Position numbers and translations under genes: made by a program. Shown here piece by piece: positions 34,196 to 43,503 of a stretch of 64,000 bases of DNA. The first letter of the stretch is position 1. The number at the start of each line of letters is the position of its first letter. Below the pieces are notes generated by a model. It had not been told where the DNA came from. It ran no database searches and worked only from the letters and a program-made list of their open reading frames with translations. The DNA lies in contig CBDDRC010000047.1 of assembly GCA_965232985.1 (NCBI GenBank), forward strand, positions 1 to 64,000. The letters are read 5' to 3'. The DNA is from JADFDG01 sp965232985. GTDB lineage: Bacteria > Pseudomonadota > Gammaproteobacteria > Pseudomonadales > JADFDG01.

Positions 34196-35782
34196 AAAGT
34201 GCCGTGGGCGCAGGCCAAAAACAAACAACACACAGAAATACACGGCCATCCCGGCCGAGACCACCGCCGTCAATGACCAGACACGATCAAACCAGCCGGC
34301 CGAGAAGCGCCCGCCCAGTTGGTCGCACAGCGCCCAGACCGCCAACCCCATGAGCAGCGACGCAACACCCAGTTGCGTGGCAAACCGGCTCCAGCCGGGC
34401 TGCGGCACAAAGCTGCCGTTGCGTCGCAGCCCGGTATACAGCCACCAGACGTTGAGCATGGCCGCCAGCGAGCTGGCGAGCGCCAGACCCACATGCGCCA
34501 GCCACCACACCAGGATCAGGTTGAACACCATGTTGGCAACCATCGTCCGGATACCGATCCGCACCGGCGTCATCATGTCCTGGCGGGCGAAATAGCCCGG
34601 TGCCAGCACTTTGACCAGCATGAAACAGACGATGCCCAATGAAAAAGCCTGCAGCGCAGCGGCCGATTTCGCTGCATCGGTCGCGGTAAAACTGCCGTGC
34701 TGGAACAGCGCCTGCAACAACGGCTCGGCCATTACCCCAATGGCCACGGCCGCCGGCACGCCGACCACCAGCGTCAGGCGCAGTGCCCAGTCGAGCGTAC
34801 GGCTGAATTCCTCGCCGGATTTGTTGACGTGTTTTTCCGACAGGCTCGGCAGAATCACCGTGCCGATGGCGATACCGATAACGCCGAGCGGCAACTCGGT
34901 GAGGCGTTCAGCGGCGTAGAGCCAAGTCACCGACCCGGTCACCAGGAACGACGCCAGAATGGTGTCGAGCAGCAGATTGATCTGCCCGACCGAGACCCCG
35001 AACATCGCCGGCAACATCAGTTTCAGGATCCGGCCAACGCCCTCGTGGTCACCCGCGCGGCGCGGCCGCGGCACCAGGTTGATCTTCGCCAGATACGGGA
35101 ACTGGAAGGCCAGTTGCACCACACCGGCAATGAATACGCCCCAAGCCAGCGCCATCACCTCCTTGCCGGCCGGCATGTAGTCGGTGAGCAACAGCGCCGC
35201 GCCGATCATTGACAGATTAAGCAGCACCGGGGTGAAGGCCGGCACGCCGAAGCGGCCATAGGTATTGAGGATGCCGCCCGCAAGGGCAGTCAGCGAAATC
35301 AGCAGCAGGTAAGGAAAAGTGATGCGCAGCATGTCGCCGGCGAGCGCGAACTTGAAGGGCTCGTCGATAAACCCCGGCGCGAACAGGGCGATCACCAGCG
35401 GCGCACCGGCGATCCCGGCAACGGTGACCAGCAGCAGGATGAACCCGAGCCGCCCGGCCACCCGGTCGACCAGATCCTGCACCGCCGCGTGCGGCCCCCG
35501 GGTTTTGTACTCCGACAGCACCGGCACGAAAGCCTGGGCAAAGGCGCCCTCGGCAAACAGGCGGCGTAAAAAGTTGGGGATCTTGAACGCAACGAAGAAG
35601 GCATCGGTGGCCGCAGAGGCCCCGAAGACATTGGCGATGACCACGTCACGGACGAGGCCGAGCACCCGGGACAGCATGGTCATGATGCTGACCACCCCGG
35701 CCGCCTGCATCAGCGAGCGGCGACCGCCGCCCCCACCCTGCAACCCGGGTTCCTGCCCCCCCGTCACCGGCGGCTGCGCCAT
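34187..35782 (-). CDS. murJ: Lipid II flippase MurJ
   Basis: MurJ moves lipid II across the inner membrane for peptidoglycan synthesis. The 531-residue product is a MviN/MOP-type protein with about fourteen hydrophobic helices and the typical N-terminal motif MTMLSRVLGLVRDVVIANVFGAS. A glycine-rich cytoplasmic tail of about 22 residues precedes the first helix. The ATG at 35782 has a GGAG site. It lies upstream of ribF. Confidence 0.96.
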   Translation of the reverse strand: MAQPPVTGGQEPGLQGGGGGRRSLMQAAGVVSIMTMLSRVLGLVRDVVIANVFGASAATDAFFVAFKIPNFLRRLFAEGAFAQAFVPVLSEYKTRGPHAAVQDLVDRVAGRLGFILLLVTVAGIAGAPLVIALFAPGFIDEPFKFALAGDMLRITFPYLLLISLTALAGGILNTYGRFGVPAFTPVLLNLSMIGAALLLTDYMPAGKEVMALAWGVFIAGVVQLAFQFPYLAKINLVPRPRRAGDHEGVGRILKLMLPAMFGVSVGQINLLLDTILASFLVTGSVTWLYAAERLTELPLGVIGIAIGTVILPSLSEKHVNKSGEEFSRTLDWALRLTLVVGVPAAVAIGVMAEPLLQALFQHGSFTATDAAKSAAALQAFSLGIVCFMLVKVLAPGYFARQDMMTPVRIGIRTMVANMVFNLILVWWLAHVGLALASSLAAMLNVWWLYTGLRRNGSFVPQPGWSRFATQLGVASLLMGLAVWALCDQLGGRFSAGWFDRVWSLTAVVSAGMAVYFCVLFVFGLRPRHFRH

Positions 35783-35945
35783 GCGCTCCTGTCCTCTTGA
35801 TCACCACCCGGCGGCACTTTCATCCAAAGCTCCATCCATGCCCGCGCGCATCGAACCGCACGGGCACCTGAAAATCGGGGCGCAGAAAGCGCGGCAGTGT
35901 AGCGAACCAGCCCCGGATTAACCACGCAAAACAGGCAGCTCGGCG

Positions 35946-35974
35946 TTGACAAGGCCCGGTGTCGCGGGCATATT
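35946..35974 (+). promoter_or_regulatory. Predicted sigma70 promoter of rpsT
   Basis: A perfect TTGACA (35946-35951) is followed after 17 bases by CATATT (35969-35974). It predicts a leader of about 80 nt before the rpsT GTG, long enough for the known type of S20 translational autocontrol. It is divergent from murJ. Confidence 0.65.
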
Positions 35975-36058
35975 TGCCGCCCTCGCGCCGGACCCTTCCG
36001 GGGTTCCCGCGCCCTTCCAGAGAGTTTTTAGCGAATACCGCATTCGAGGAGCAACACC

Positions 36059-36322
36059 GTGGCCAATACCAAACAGGCTCGCAAGCGCGCCCGCACGTCG
36101 GAGAAAGCCCGCGCCCACAACGCCAGCCTGCGCTCCATGGCCCGCACCTACATCAAGAAAGTGCGTGCCGCGATCGATTCCGGCAAGAAGGAAGAAGCAA
36201 ACACCGCGTACCGCGAAATGACATCGGTTCTGGATCGCGTGTCCGACAAGGGCATCTTCCACAAGAACATGGCTGCCCGCAACAAGAGCCGCCTGAACGC
36301 CGCGATCAAGAAGATGTCCTGA
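36059..36322 (+). CDS. rpsT: 30S ribosomal protein S20
   Basis: The 87-residue basic protein starts with ANTKQARKRARTSEKAR and shows the helical pattern of S20, which binds 16S rRNA early in 30S assembly. The start is a GTG at 36059 with a strong CGAGGAG site. A non-ATG start is usual for rpsT and linked to autoregulation. An intrinsic terminator follows 20 bases after the stop. Confidence 0.97.
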   Translation: MANTKQARKRARTSEKARAHNASLRSMARTYIKKVRAAIDSGKKEEANTAYREMTSVLDRVSDKGIFHKNMAARNKSRLNAAIKKMS

Positions 36323-36342
36323 TCGACGCGCAGTAACGAAAC

Positions 36343-36372
36343 AAAAAAACCGGCCCTCAGGCCGGTTTTTTT
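36343..36372. terminator. Bidirectional intrinsic terminator between rpsT and proB
   Basis: CCGGCC (36350-36355) pairs with GGCCGG (36360-36365) around a four-base loop, with seven A before and seven T after. It ends rpsT on the plus strand and can also end the rplU-rpmA-obgE-proB transcript coming from the other side. Confidence 0.93.
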
Positions 36373-36411
36373 ATGTGCGCAAATGCCCCGCGACTGTGCC
36401 GCAACGATCGC

Positions 36412-37563
36412 TCAGAAGACAACCATGTTGTCGCGATGCATGATCTCTGCCTCATCGATATAACCCAGACGCTCAACGATCTGCGCGGTGCGTGCACCGG
36501 CAATGCGCCGCGACTCGTCCGCGCCGTAGTTGATAAGCCCGCGGGCCACTTCGCGGCCGCCGCCATCGACACAGGAGACAACCTCGCCACGCGAGAATTC
36601 GCCATGCACCTCGCGCACACCCACCGGCAACAAACTCTTGCCGCCATCGCGCAACACGCGCACCGCGCCGTCGTCGAGCACCAGCGTACCGCGCATCTGC
36701 AAATGCCCGGCGATCCACTGCTTGCGGGCAGCGACCGGCTCGGCGTCCGGCAACAGCAAGGTGCCGACATCCTCACCGGCAACAACGCGCGTCACGACGT
36801 TGTCGATGCGCCCACCGACGATCACCGTGCGGGCACCGGAACGCGCCGCCAGCCGCGCTGCCCGAATTTTCGTCGCCATGCCACCGCGCCCGAAGCCAGT
36901 GCCACTGGTACCGGTTGCCTTGGCCACCAGCGACTCATCGGCCGCACGCGCCTCACGAATCAGCGGCGCCGCAGGATCGACCCGCGGATCGCGCTCGAAC
37001 ATGCCCTGCTGATCGGTGAGAATCACCAGCGCCTCGGCTTCGACGAGATTGGTGACCAGCGCGGCGAGCGTGTCATTGTCGCCGAAACGGATTTCGTCGG
37101 TGACGACGGTATCGTTCTCGTTGACTACCGGGATCACGCCGAACCCCAGCAACGTGCGCAGTGTCGAGCGTGCATTCAGATAGCGACGCCGGTCGGCGAG
37201 GTCGTCATGGGTCAGCAGCACCTGCGCGGTATGCAGGCCGTGGCGTGCGAACTGCGATTCCCACGCCTGTACCAGGCCCATCTGGCCGACGGCTGCGCAG
37301 GCCTGCAATTCATGAATGGAATCCGGGCGCGCAGCCAGACCGAGCCGCACCATACCCTCGGCAACGGCGCCGCTTGATACCAGCACCACCTGGGCGCCAC
37401 TGGCGCGCAATGTTGCGATCTGATCGACCCAACCGGCGATCGCGTCGCTATCCAGGCCACGGCCATTGTTGGTGAGCAGGGCGCTGCCGATCTTGATAAC
37501 CCAACGCTGCACCCGGCGCAGTTGCCCGCGCTGGCTCACGGCATTGCCATCATGCTGGTTCAT
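36412..37563 (-). CDS. proB: Glutamate 5-kinase
   Basis: ProB phosphorylates glutamate in the first step of proline synthesis. The 383-residue product has the amino-acid kinase domain (VIKIGSALLTNN, then VLVSSGAVAEG) and a C-terminal PUA domain from about residue 290, as in long-form ProB. Its ATG overlaps the obgE stop by four bases. The order rplU-rpmA-obgE-proB is common in gammaproteobacteria. Confidence 0.96.
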   Translation of the reverse strand: MNQHDGNAVSQRGQLRRVQRWVIKIGSALLTNNGRGLDSDAIAGWVDQIATLRASGAQVVLVSSGAVAEGMVRLGLAARPDSIHELQACAAVGQMGLVQAWESQFARHGLHTAQVLLTHDDLADRRRYLNARSTLRTLLGFGVIPVVNENDTVVTDEIRFGDNDTLAALVTNLVEAEALVILTDQQGMFERDPRVDPAAPLIREARAADESLVAKATGTSGTGFGRGGMATKIRAARLAARSGARTVIVGGRIDNVVTRVVAGEDVGTLLLPDAEPVAARKQWIAGHLQMRGTLVLDDGAVRVLRDGGKSLLPVGVREVHGEFSRGEVVSCVDGGGREVARGLINYGADESRRIAGARTAQIVERLGYIDEAEIMHRDNMVVF

Positions 37564-38768
37564 GATCGGTAAATGATCTCAAGGTTACTGTCATCGTCAT
37601 CACTGTCGTCGTCATCGTTGCCCTGGTCTTCGCCGATGCCGCGGCGCCCGGCACGCGCCGAGACACGCAACTCCTGCACCTTGCGCCGGGCTTCTTCCTC
37701 AAGGCGAACCCGCATCGCGCGTTCACGCTCGGCTGCATCCGGATCCTCGGCCTCTTCACGACGCCATTGCTCAAGGCGACCCATGATCGCCTGGCAAAGC
37801 TCGCGGGTGCCCTCACTGGCCAGCGCCGACATACGGAATACCCGGCCGCTCCAACCCACCGCTGCACACACCGCAACGATGCGCTCATCGGCATCCTCGG
37901 GCAGCATCATATCGATCTTGTTGAACACCAACCAACGTTCGCGCTCTGCCAATGTAGCGCTGAATTTCTTCAGCTCTTCCACCAACACGCGAATGCCGAT
38001 GGCCGGATCGCTGCTGTCCGGCGGGTCGATATCGACGATGTGCAGCAGCAAGCGCGTGCGCGCCAGATGCTTGAGGAACCGGATGCCAAGGCCGGCACCT
38101 TCCGCCGCGCCTTCGATAATGCCCGGGATATCGGCCATCACGAAACTGCGTTCGGCATCAACACGCACCACGCCCAGATTAGGCACCAGCGTGGTGAACG
38201 GATAATCCGCGACTTTTGGTTTGGCGGCGCTCACTGCGCGCAGCAGCGTCGACTTGCCGGCATTGGGAAAACCCAGCAGGCCGACATCGGCGAGCACTTT
38301 CAGCTCGAAGCGCAGCTTGCGTTGTTCGCCCGCAGTGCCCGGCGTGTGTTGACGCGGTGCGCGATTCACCGAGCTCTTGAAGTGCAGATTGCCAAGACCG
38401 CCCTTGCCGCCTTCCGCGAGCAGCAGTCGCTCGTGGTTGTGCGTGAGGTCACCCATCACCGTTTCATCTTCGAGATCGATCACGGTAGTGCCCACCGGCA
38501 CGCGCAGCACGATGTCTTCGCCGGCCTTGCCGTAGCACTGTGCGCCCATGCCGCTCTGGCCCTTGTTGGCACGGAACAGGCGCGCGTAACGGTAGTCGAT
38601 CAGGGTGTTGAGATTTTCGTCGGCCTCCAGCCAGATTGAACCGCCACGGCCACCGTCACCGCCATCCGGACCGCCGTTGGCAATGTTTTTTTCGCGACGA
38701 AAGCTCGCGGAGCCGTCGCCGCCCTTGCCGGCAACGACTTCGATCACGGCCTCATCAACGAACTTCAT
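37560..38768 (-). CDS. obgE: Obg-family GTPase (ribosome assembly/stress)
   Basis: The 402-residue product has the glycine-rich Obg fold at the N-terminus (residues 1-158), the G domain with P-loop GFPNAGKST, G3 DIPGIIEGA and G4 NKID, and a very acidic C-terminal tail (NDDDDSDDDDS). The ATG at 38768 gives MKFVDEAVIEV, the usual start. Obg binds the 50S subunit and links ribosome assembly to growth. It is followed by proB with overlap. Confidence 0.97.
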   Translation of the reverse strand: MKFVDEAVIEVVAGKGGDGSASFRREKNIANGGPDGGDGGRGGSIWLEADENLNTLIDYRYARLFRANKGQSGMGAQCYGKAGEDIVLRVPVGTTVIDLEDETVMGDLTHNHERLLLAEGGKGGLGNLHFKSSVNRAPRQHTPGTAGEQRKLRFELKVLADVGLLGFPNAGKSTLLRAVSAAKPKVADYPFTTLVPNLGVVRVDAERSFVMADIPGIIEGAAEGAGLGIRFLKHLARTRLLLHIVDIDPPDSSDPAIGIRVLVEELKKFSATLAERERWLVFNKIDMMLPEDADERIVAVCAAVGWSGRVFRMSALASEGTRELCQAIMGRLEQWRREEAEDPDAAERERAMRVRLEEEARRKVQELRVSARAGRRGIGEDQGNDDDDSDDDDSNLEIIYRS

Positions 38769-38819
38769 GCCACACCTCAACTCGCGGAAAATCACCGAAA
38801 AAGATCAGCCCATAAACGT

Positions 38820-38851
38820 AAAAAGCCCCGCGACGTTGCCACCGCGGGGCT
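38820..38851 (-). terminator. Intrinsic terminator or attenuator between rpmA and obgE
   Basis: On the minus strand AGCCCCGCG (complement of 38843-38851) pairs with CGCGGGGCT (complement of 38824-38832) around a ten-base loop and is followed by five T. It should end or reduce transcription after rplU-rpmA, separating abundant ribosomal protein mRNA from obgE-proB. Confidence 0.85.
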
Positions 38852-38908
38852 CTTCCAATATCCAGTATCCAGTTCCGCCACAGCCGGTTCCGCAGAACCG
38901 GAACAAAC

Positions 38909-39169
38909 TCAGGCAGCAGGAATGATGGAAACGAGTTTCCGGTTGGTCTTGCCCTTGATCTCGAACTGCACGGTGCCGTTGACCGTCGCGTACAGCGTGT
39001 GGTCGCGGCCCATGCCGACGCCGGCGCCGGGGTGCACTTTCGTGCCGCGCTGGCGAATGATGATGTTGCCGGCAACGACCTGCTGGCCGCCGAAGATTTT
39101 CACGCCCAGGCGTTTGCTTTCGCTGTCGCGACCGTTGCGGGATGAGCCCGCGGCCTTCTTGTGTGCCAT
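38909..39169 (-). CDS. rpmA: 50S ribosomal protein L27
   Basis: The 86-residue basic protein starts MAHKKAAGSSRNGRDSESK, the typical L27 N-terminus that reaches towards the peptidyl transferase centre. No N-terminal extension of the Firmicute type is present. It lies 28 bases after rplU on the same strand and is followed by an intrinsic terminator. Confidence 0.98.
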   Translation of the reverse strand: MAHKKAAGSSRNGRDSESKRLGVKIFGGQQVVAGNIIIRQRGTKVHPGAGVGMGRDHTLYATVNGTVQFEIKGKTNRKLVSIIPAA

Positions 39170-39197
39170 GGCAATCTGCTCCTACTTTTTCTGCCCG

Positions 39198-39506
39198 TCA
39201 GGCCTTGATGCCGGTAATCTTCACCGCCGTGTACCACTGGCGATGACCCTGCTGCTTGCGGTAATGCTTGCGGCGACGGAACTTGATGATATGAATCTTG
39301 TCGTGACGGCCAATCTCGGTGACTTCACCGGTGACCGTGGCACCGGCAAGCACCGGTTTGCCGACCTGCACGTTGTCGCCGTCGGCAACCATCAGCACTT
39401 CAAAATCGACTTTCTGACCCTGGTCGGCGTGCAGCAACTCTACCTTCACGACGTCGCCTTCGGCGACGCGGAGCTGCTTGCCGCCGGTACGGATGACCGC
39501 GTACAT
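39198..39506 (-). CDS. rplU: 50S ribosomal protein L21
   Basis: The 102-residue product starts MYAVIRTGGKQLRV and ends with the basic FRRRKHYRKQQGHRQWYT region typical of L21. The open frame continues to 39707, but the ATG at 39506 with an AGAGGA site is the family start. It is the first gene of rplU-rpmA and divergent from ispB. Confidence 0.98.
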   Translation of the reverse strand: MYAVIRTGGKQLRVAEGDVVKVELLHADQGQKVDFEVLMVADGDNVQVGKPVLAGATVTGEVTEIGRHDKIHIIKFRRRKHYRKQQGHRQWYTAVKITGIKA

Positions 39507-39585
39507 GGCATTTCCTCTATGGATGGCGCCTGGCAGGCCGACAAGGCCGTTTGCAGAACCAGGACGCAACAGTTCGGGGCGCGCA

Positions 39586-39614
39586 ATTCTAGGGAAAGGC
39601 CCCGGCTGAGGCAA
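39586..39614 (-). promoter_or_regulatory. Predicted sigma70 promoter of rplU-rpmA
   Basis: On the minus strand TTGCCT (39609-39614) is followed after 17 bases by TAGAAT (39586-39591), with a GC-rich stretch next to it, as in ribosomal promoters. The leader would be about 75 nt. The divergent ispB gene starts 114 bases away. Confidence 0.75.
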
Positions 39615-39727
39615 GGCATATCGCGCCACCGCGCGCCAGGCTTCCTTGACGCCCCCCCGCCCCGCTCCTAGCATGCCCCAGCCTGCCGGCGCGTACCCGG
39701 CCCCCATGCTGCCAAGCCCGGAACCCC

Positions 39728-40708
39728 ATGCAATTCAAGGCCATCGTGGCCCCGGTCGCCGACGACTTCGCGGCCGTCGACCAGTTCATTCTGAGCCGCC
39801 TGGAAACCCGGGTGCCGCTGATCCGTGAAGTAGCGGAATATATCGTCCGGAGCGGCGGCAAGCGCCTGCGCCCGCTGGTGGCTCTGTTGGCCGCCCGCGC
39901 CGGGGGCTATACCGGCGCTAACCACGTCAATGTGGCCGCCATCATCGAGTTACTGCACACCTCCACCTTGCTGCACGACGACGTGGTGGATGCCTCGGAT
40001 CTGCGGCGCGGCCAGCCAACGGTCAACGCCGCCTGGGGCAACCCGGCAGCGGTGCTGGTTGGCGACTTCCTGATTTCACGCGCCTACCAACTCACCGTCG
40101 AACTGCGCGACATGCGCCTGCTGGAGATTCTTGCCGACGGCACCAATGTGATCTCCGAAGGTGAAGTACTGCAGTTGCTCAACGTGCGCGACCCGGACAC
40201 CACCGAGGAGCGCTACCTCCGGGTGATCCACGCCAAAACGGCGAAAATGTTCGAATCGGCAGCGGAAGCCGGCGCCGTGCTGGGCGCGCGCAACGAAGCA
40301 GAAGCAAAGCACAACCGGCACCTGCTTGGTACTTATGCGAAGCATGTGGGCATCGCCTTCCAGTTGATCGACGATGTGCTCGACTATGAGGGCGATGCCG
40401 ACGAAATGGGCAAGAACATCGGCGACGATCTTGCCGAAGGCAAGCCAACCTTGCCGCTGATTTTCGTGATGCGTGAAGGCACCGCCACTGATGCGCAACG
40501 GGTGCGCGACGCAATCCGCCATGGCGGCCTCGACCAGCTCGATGCGGTGATCGCGGCAGTCCGCCGCAGCGGCGGCCTCGCGTACACCCGCCGCATGGCA
40601 ACTGCGCAGTCCGACCAGGCTATCGCCCTGCTCGCCGGTTTGCCGGCCTCGCGCTATCGTGAGGCGCTCGAAGGGCTTGCGCGTCTTGCGGTCAGTCGCA
40701 ACCATTGA
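39728..40708 (+). CDS. ispB: Polyprenyl (octaprenyl) diphosphate synthase
   Basis: This enzyme elongates isoprenoid diphosphates to make the ubiquinone side chain. The 326-residue product has the first aspartate-rich motif (LLHDDVVDAS) followed by RRG, the second (LIDDVLDYEGDAD), and GKNIGDDLAEGKPT. The chain length (C40 or other) cannot be read from the sequence. It faces rplU divergently, as in E. coli and Pseudomonas. Confidence 0.95.
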   Translation: MQFKAIVAPVADDFAAVDQFILSRLETRVPLIREVAEYIVRSGGKRLRPLVALLAARAGGYTGANHVNVAAIIELLHTSTLLHDDVVDASDLRRGQPTVNAAWGNPAAVLVGDFLISRAYQLTVELRDMRLLEILADGTNVISEGEVLQLLNVRDPDTTEERYLRVIHAKTAKMFESAAEAGAVLGARNEAEAKHNRHLLGTYAKHVGIAFQLIDDVLDYEGDADEMGKNIGDDLAEGKPTLPLIFVMREGTATDAQRVRDAIRHGGLDQLDAVIAAVRRSGGLAYTRRMATAQSDQAIALLAGLPASRYREALEGLARLAVSRNH

Positions 40709-40816
40709 CTCTGAGCGGCACTCTTCGATCGACAATAAGCGCCGAACTGCCGCACCAACACGTGGTCGAACCTCGACGCCACAACACCTTTTCCACCGCA
40801 ACTGCAGAGGTATCCC

Positions 40817-41383
40817 TTGCGCATCCTCCCGACCGCTTTTCTCGCCGCACTGCTGCTGTCCGGCTGTACGCTGACTCCGCAGACCATTAATGTCACGCCG
40901 ACCATCACCGTCGCACCGGCAAGCTTCGGACGCGGCCATTCAATCAACGTGATGGTGCAGGACAATCGCCAGGATGCAACGATCGGGTCACGCGGTGGCG
41001 TTTACCGGAATTCGAGCACGATCCAGTCCGCCAACGATGTCGCCGAGGCAATCCGCGCGCAAACAGCAGCGGGACTCGTGGCACAAGGCTACACGCTGGC
41101 CGGCACCGAGGCCGAAAGCATGCTGCGCATCGGCATTGATCAGTTGAGCTATGTGGTACCCCCAGGCGCCCTCGCCACCAGCGCCGACATCACCGCTACG
41201 CTGCGCATCGCGGCGCAACGCGACAACCGGCAACTGGAGACCACCTACAAATCAACCGTGAACCGCCGCTTTCCGGTGACGCCAACCGCCACCCAGAACG
41301 AAACATGGGTCAACGAAATGCTGAACGAAACACTGCAGCGTTTCTTTGCTGATCCGAAAATGCGCGCATTCCTCACCGAGTAA
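40817..41383 (+). CDS. YajG-family lipoprotein
   Basis: The 188-residue product starts at a TTG (40817) with an AGAGG site and has a lipoprotein signal ending LLLSGC. The mature part matches the YajG pattern: VQDNRQDATIGSRGG and AEAIRAQTAAGLVAQGY. YajG proteins are envelope lipoproteins of unknown function. It lies 108 bases after ispB and converges with the SDR gene. Confidence 0.85.
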   Translation: MRILPTAFLAALLLSGCTLTPQTINVTPTITVAPASFGRGHSINVMVQDNRQDATIGSRGGVYRNSSTIQSANDVAEAIRAQTAAGLVAQGYTLAGTEAESMLRIGIDQLSYVVPPGALATSADITATLRIAAQRDNRQLETTYKSTVNRRFPVTPTATQNETWVNEMLNETLQRFFADPKMRAFLTE

Positions 41384-41430
41384 ACCGTGCTGCAGCACGC
41401 AGAAACGCAGAAACGCAGAAGAAATGTTCA

Positions 41431-42243
41431 TCAGCCCTGCCCGCTTATCATGAACATCATGCCGCTGCCCAGCAGCGACACGCCGCCGTCGAGCGCCACA
41501 ATCTGTCCGGTCATGTAACGGCACAGCGGGCTGACCATCGTCAACGCAAAATCCGCCATCTCGTCGACGGTGGTGTAGCGCTGGATCGGCAAGTGTTTGG
41601 TCACTTTCTGCGCCGCACCCGGTGACAGCAGATCAGCACCGACGGTATTGGCAACATAGCCCGGTGAAATGCCGTTGACGCGCACGTTGCGCGAACCCCA
41701 TTCGATGGCCAGCGTCCGCACCAGCATGTTCACGCCGGCCTTGGCACTGCACACATGCGACTGCAAAGCCATCGGCATATCCGCCTGCGGTGCAGAAATT
41801 GCCAGACACCGCACATCGTCCAGGGCAAAAAAATCACTGGTGGCCCGAAAGGTATGGAACGAACCCTTGAGGTCAATATCGACCACGGCAGCAAAACCAT
41901 TGCTGGAGAGTTGTGCCGCCGGCGCAAGAAAATTACCGGCCGCGCCAGCGACCACAATCCGGTACGGGCCGAATGCTTCGGCTCCCTGCTGCGCGGCCGC
42001 GTGCATGGCCGGGTAATCGCGCACATCGGCGGCAATGCCGAGCGCCTCGCCGCCAGCATCGCGAATCATCTGGACGGTGCCATCGAGCTTCGCCTGGGTG
42101 CGACCGATCACCACGACCTTCGCGCCGAACCCGGCAAACCGGCGGGCTATCCCCTGATTGATGCCACTGCCACCGCCGGTGATGAAGGCAGCCTGGCCGG
42201 CAAGCAAGTTGCCCTGAAAGACATCGCGCGCTGTTGAAGTCAT
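41431..42243 (-). CDS. SDR-family oxidoreductase, 2,4-dienoyl-CoA reductase (DECR2)-like
   Basis: The 270-residue product has the NADP motif GGGSGINQGIA near the N-terminus, the segment SGAAGNF-like (AGAAGNFLAPAAQLSSNGF), and HVCSAKAGV where classical SDRs have the catalytic YxxxK. Loss of the Tyr with the Lys kept is typical of the peroxisomal-type 2,4-dienoyl-CoA reductase group, which acts on unsaturated fatty acyl-CoA. The ATG at 42243 has an AGGAGT site. The neighbours are a lipase-like lipoprotein and PF10118 genes, which fits lipid metabolism. Confidence 0.82.
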   Translation of the reverse strand: MTSTARDVFQGNLLAGQAAFITGGGSGINQGIARRFAGFGAKVVVIGRTQAKLDGTVQMIRDAGGEALGIAADVRDYPAMHAAAQQGAEAFGPYRIVVAGAAGNFLAPAAQLSSNGFAAVVDIDLKGSFHTFRATSDFFALDDVRCLAISAPQADMPMALQSHVCSAKAGVNMLVRTLAIEWGSRNVRVNGISPGYVANTVGADLLSPGAAQKVTKHLPIQRYTTVDEMADFALTMVSPLCRYMTGQIVALDGGVSLLGSGMMFMISGQG

Positions 42244-42474
42244 GCCGAAACTCCTGGAATGGCCTGCCGTCCGCCAGGATAGCGGCCCGGGCGACACAGC
42301 GTAGCGCTCAGCCGCACGCCGGCAAGCCGGCGCCGACCGATCGGGGGCCTTTTCCCGTCGCCGCAGTCTGGTCAGCGCCCGGAATGCCGATACAATCGCC
42401 CTCGAACGACCCTTGCCAAAATCAGAACAAAGGGATCCCGCAAAGGGGTTCTACCAAACGTGCCCGGGGGGCCT

Positions 42475-43473
42475 ATGCTGCCGATCCGTTCCATTCGCCT
42501 CGTTGCCGTGCTGCTGGCCCTGTTTCTGGCCGCCTGCGCGAGCAATCGGCCAGCTCCTGCGCCACCCCCGGACGAAATCGCCGCCTTTGTCGGCGAAGAG
42601 CGGGAAGACGCCTTCATCAACCAGGACGGGCTCAAAATTTTCGGCCGTTCCTGGCTGCCGCTGAGCGAACCGCGCGCCGTCGTGGTGCTCATCCACGGTA
42701 CTGCCATGCACTCTGGCCTCTATGACGAGTTCGGTCGCTATCTGGCCGCCAAAAACTATCTGGTTTACGGCATTGATCTGCAGGGCTGGGGCCGCTCCGA
42801 CGGCATCGGCCCGCGCGGCGACGTCTACAACCACGACAAGTACGTTTCCGACGTCGGCATCTTGATCGACCAACTGCGTGCGGAATACCCGAATCGACCG
42901 GTGTTCGGGTTCGGCGAAAGTCTCGGCGGTACCGTCGCCCTGCTCGGGCAGGTGCAACGGCGAGTGTTTTTCGACGGCCTGATCCTGTCCGCACCAGGCT
43001 ACAAGCCGAACCCGAAGCTGCTATTCATACGCCCACCGGCAATCTTCGCCAACTGGGGCCTGTCTACGGCCGCCTGGTGGGGTTCACATTTCGAGCGCTG
43101 GCCATTGTTGCCCACCAATCTCGGACTGCGCATGATCGTGCATGACAAGCAAGTCCAGAAGCTCATGCTGGCAGATCCTTACGTCACGCACACCTGGCTG
43201 CCGGCGCACTATGTGACCGCGCTGATGGAGGCCAACAAGTTTCTCAAGCAGCGTATCGAAATGATTCATGTACCGCTGTTCGTGCTGCAGGGCAGCAAGG
43301 ACGAACTGATTCCGATGAGTTCGGCCGAGGAAATTGCGCACCACACCTTGAGCCGCGACACCCTCCTCAAGGTATACAAAGGCGCGGGCCACGCCCTGAT
43401 GCTGCAGCCGCAACGCTATGAGGCAATGACCGATATCGGCAAATGGCTGGATGACCGGACTTCACCGCGCTAA
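42475..43473 (+). CDS. Alpha/beta hydrolase lipoprotein, monoacylglycerol-lipase-like
   Basis: The 332-residue product has a lipoprotein signal with lipobox LAAC (Cys21). It then shows a serine hydrolase fold: the HGTAMHSGLYDEFGRYLA oxyanion/cap region, nucleophile elbow GESLGG, an Asp in GSKDELIP and a His in GAGHALM. The pattern resembles monoglyceride lipases/lysophospholipases. The ATG at 42475 has a GGGGGG site; a GTG at 42460 is less likely. It reads into the first PF10118 gene 30 bases later, so they may form an operon. Confidence 0.85.
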   Translation: MLPIRSIRLVAVLLALFLAACASNRPAPAPPPDEIAAFVGEEREDAFINQDGLKIFGRSWLPLSEPRAVVVLIHGTAMHSGLYDEFGRYLAAKNYLVYGIDLQGWGRSDGIGPRGDVYNHDKYVSDVGILIDQLRAEYPNRPVFGFGESLGGTVALLGQVQRRVFFDGLILSAPGYKPNPKLLFIRPPAIFANWGLSTAAWWGSHFERWPLLPTNLGLRMIVHDKQVQKLMLADPYVTHTWLPAHYVTALMEANKFLKQRIEMIHVPLFVLQGSKDELIPMSSAEEIAHHTLSRDTLLKVYKGAGHALMLQPQRYEAMTDIGKWLDDRTSPR

Positions 43474-43503
43474 GTTCGCTACCCTTACTTTAAGGAGCAA
43501 CCC

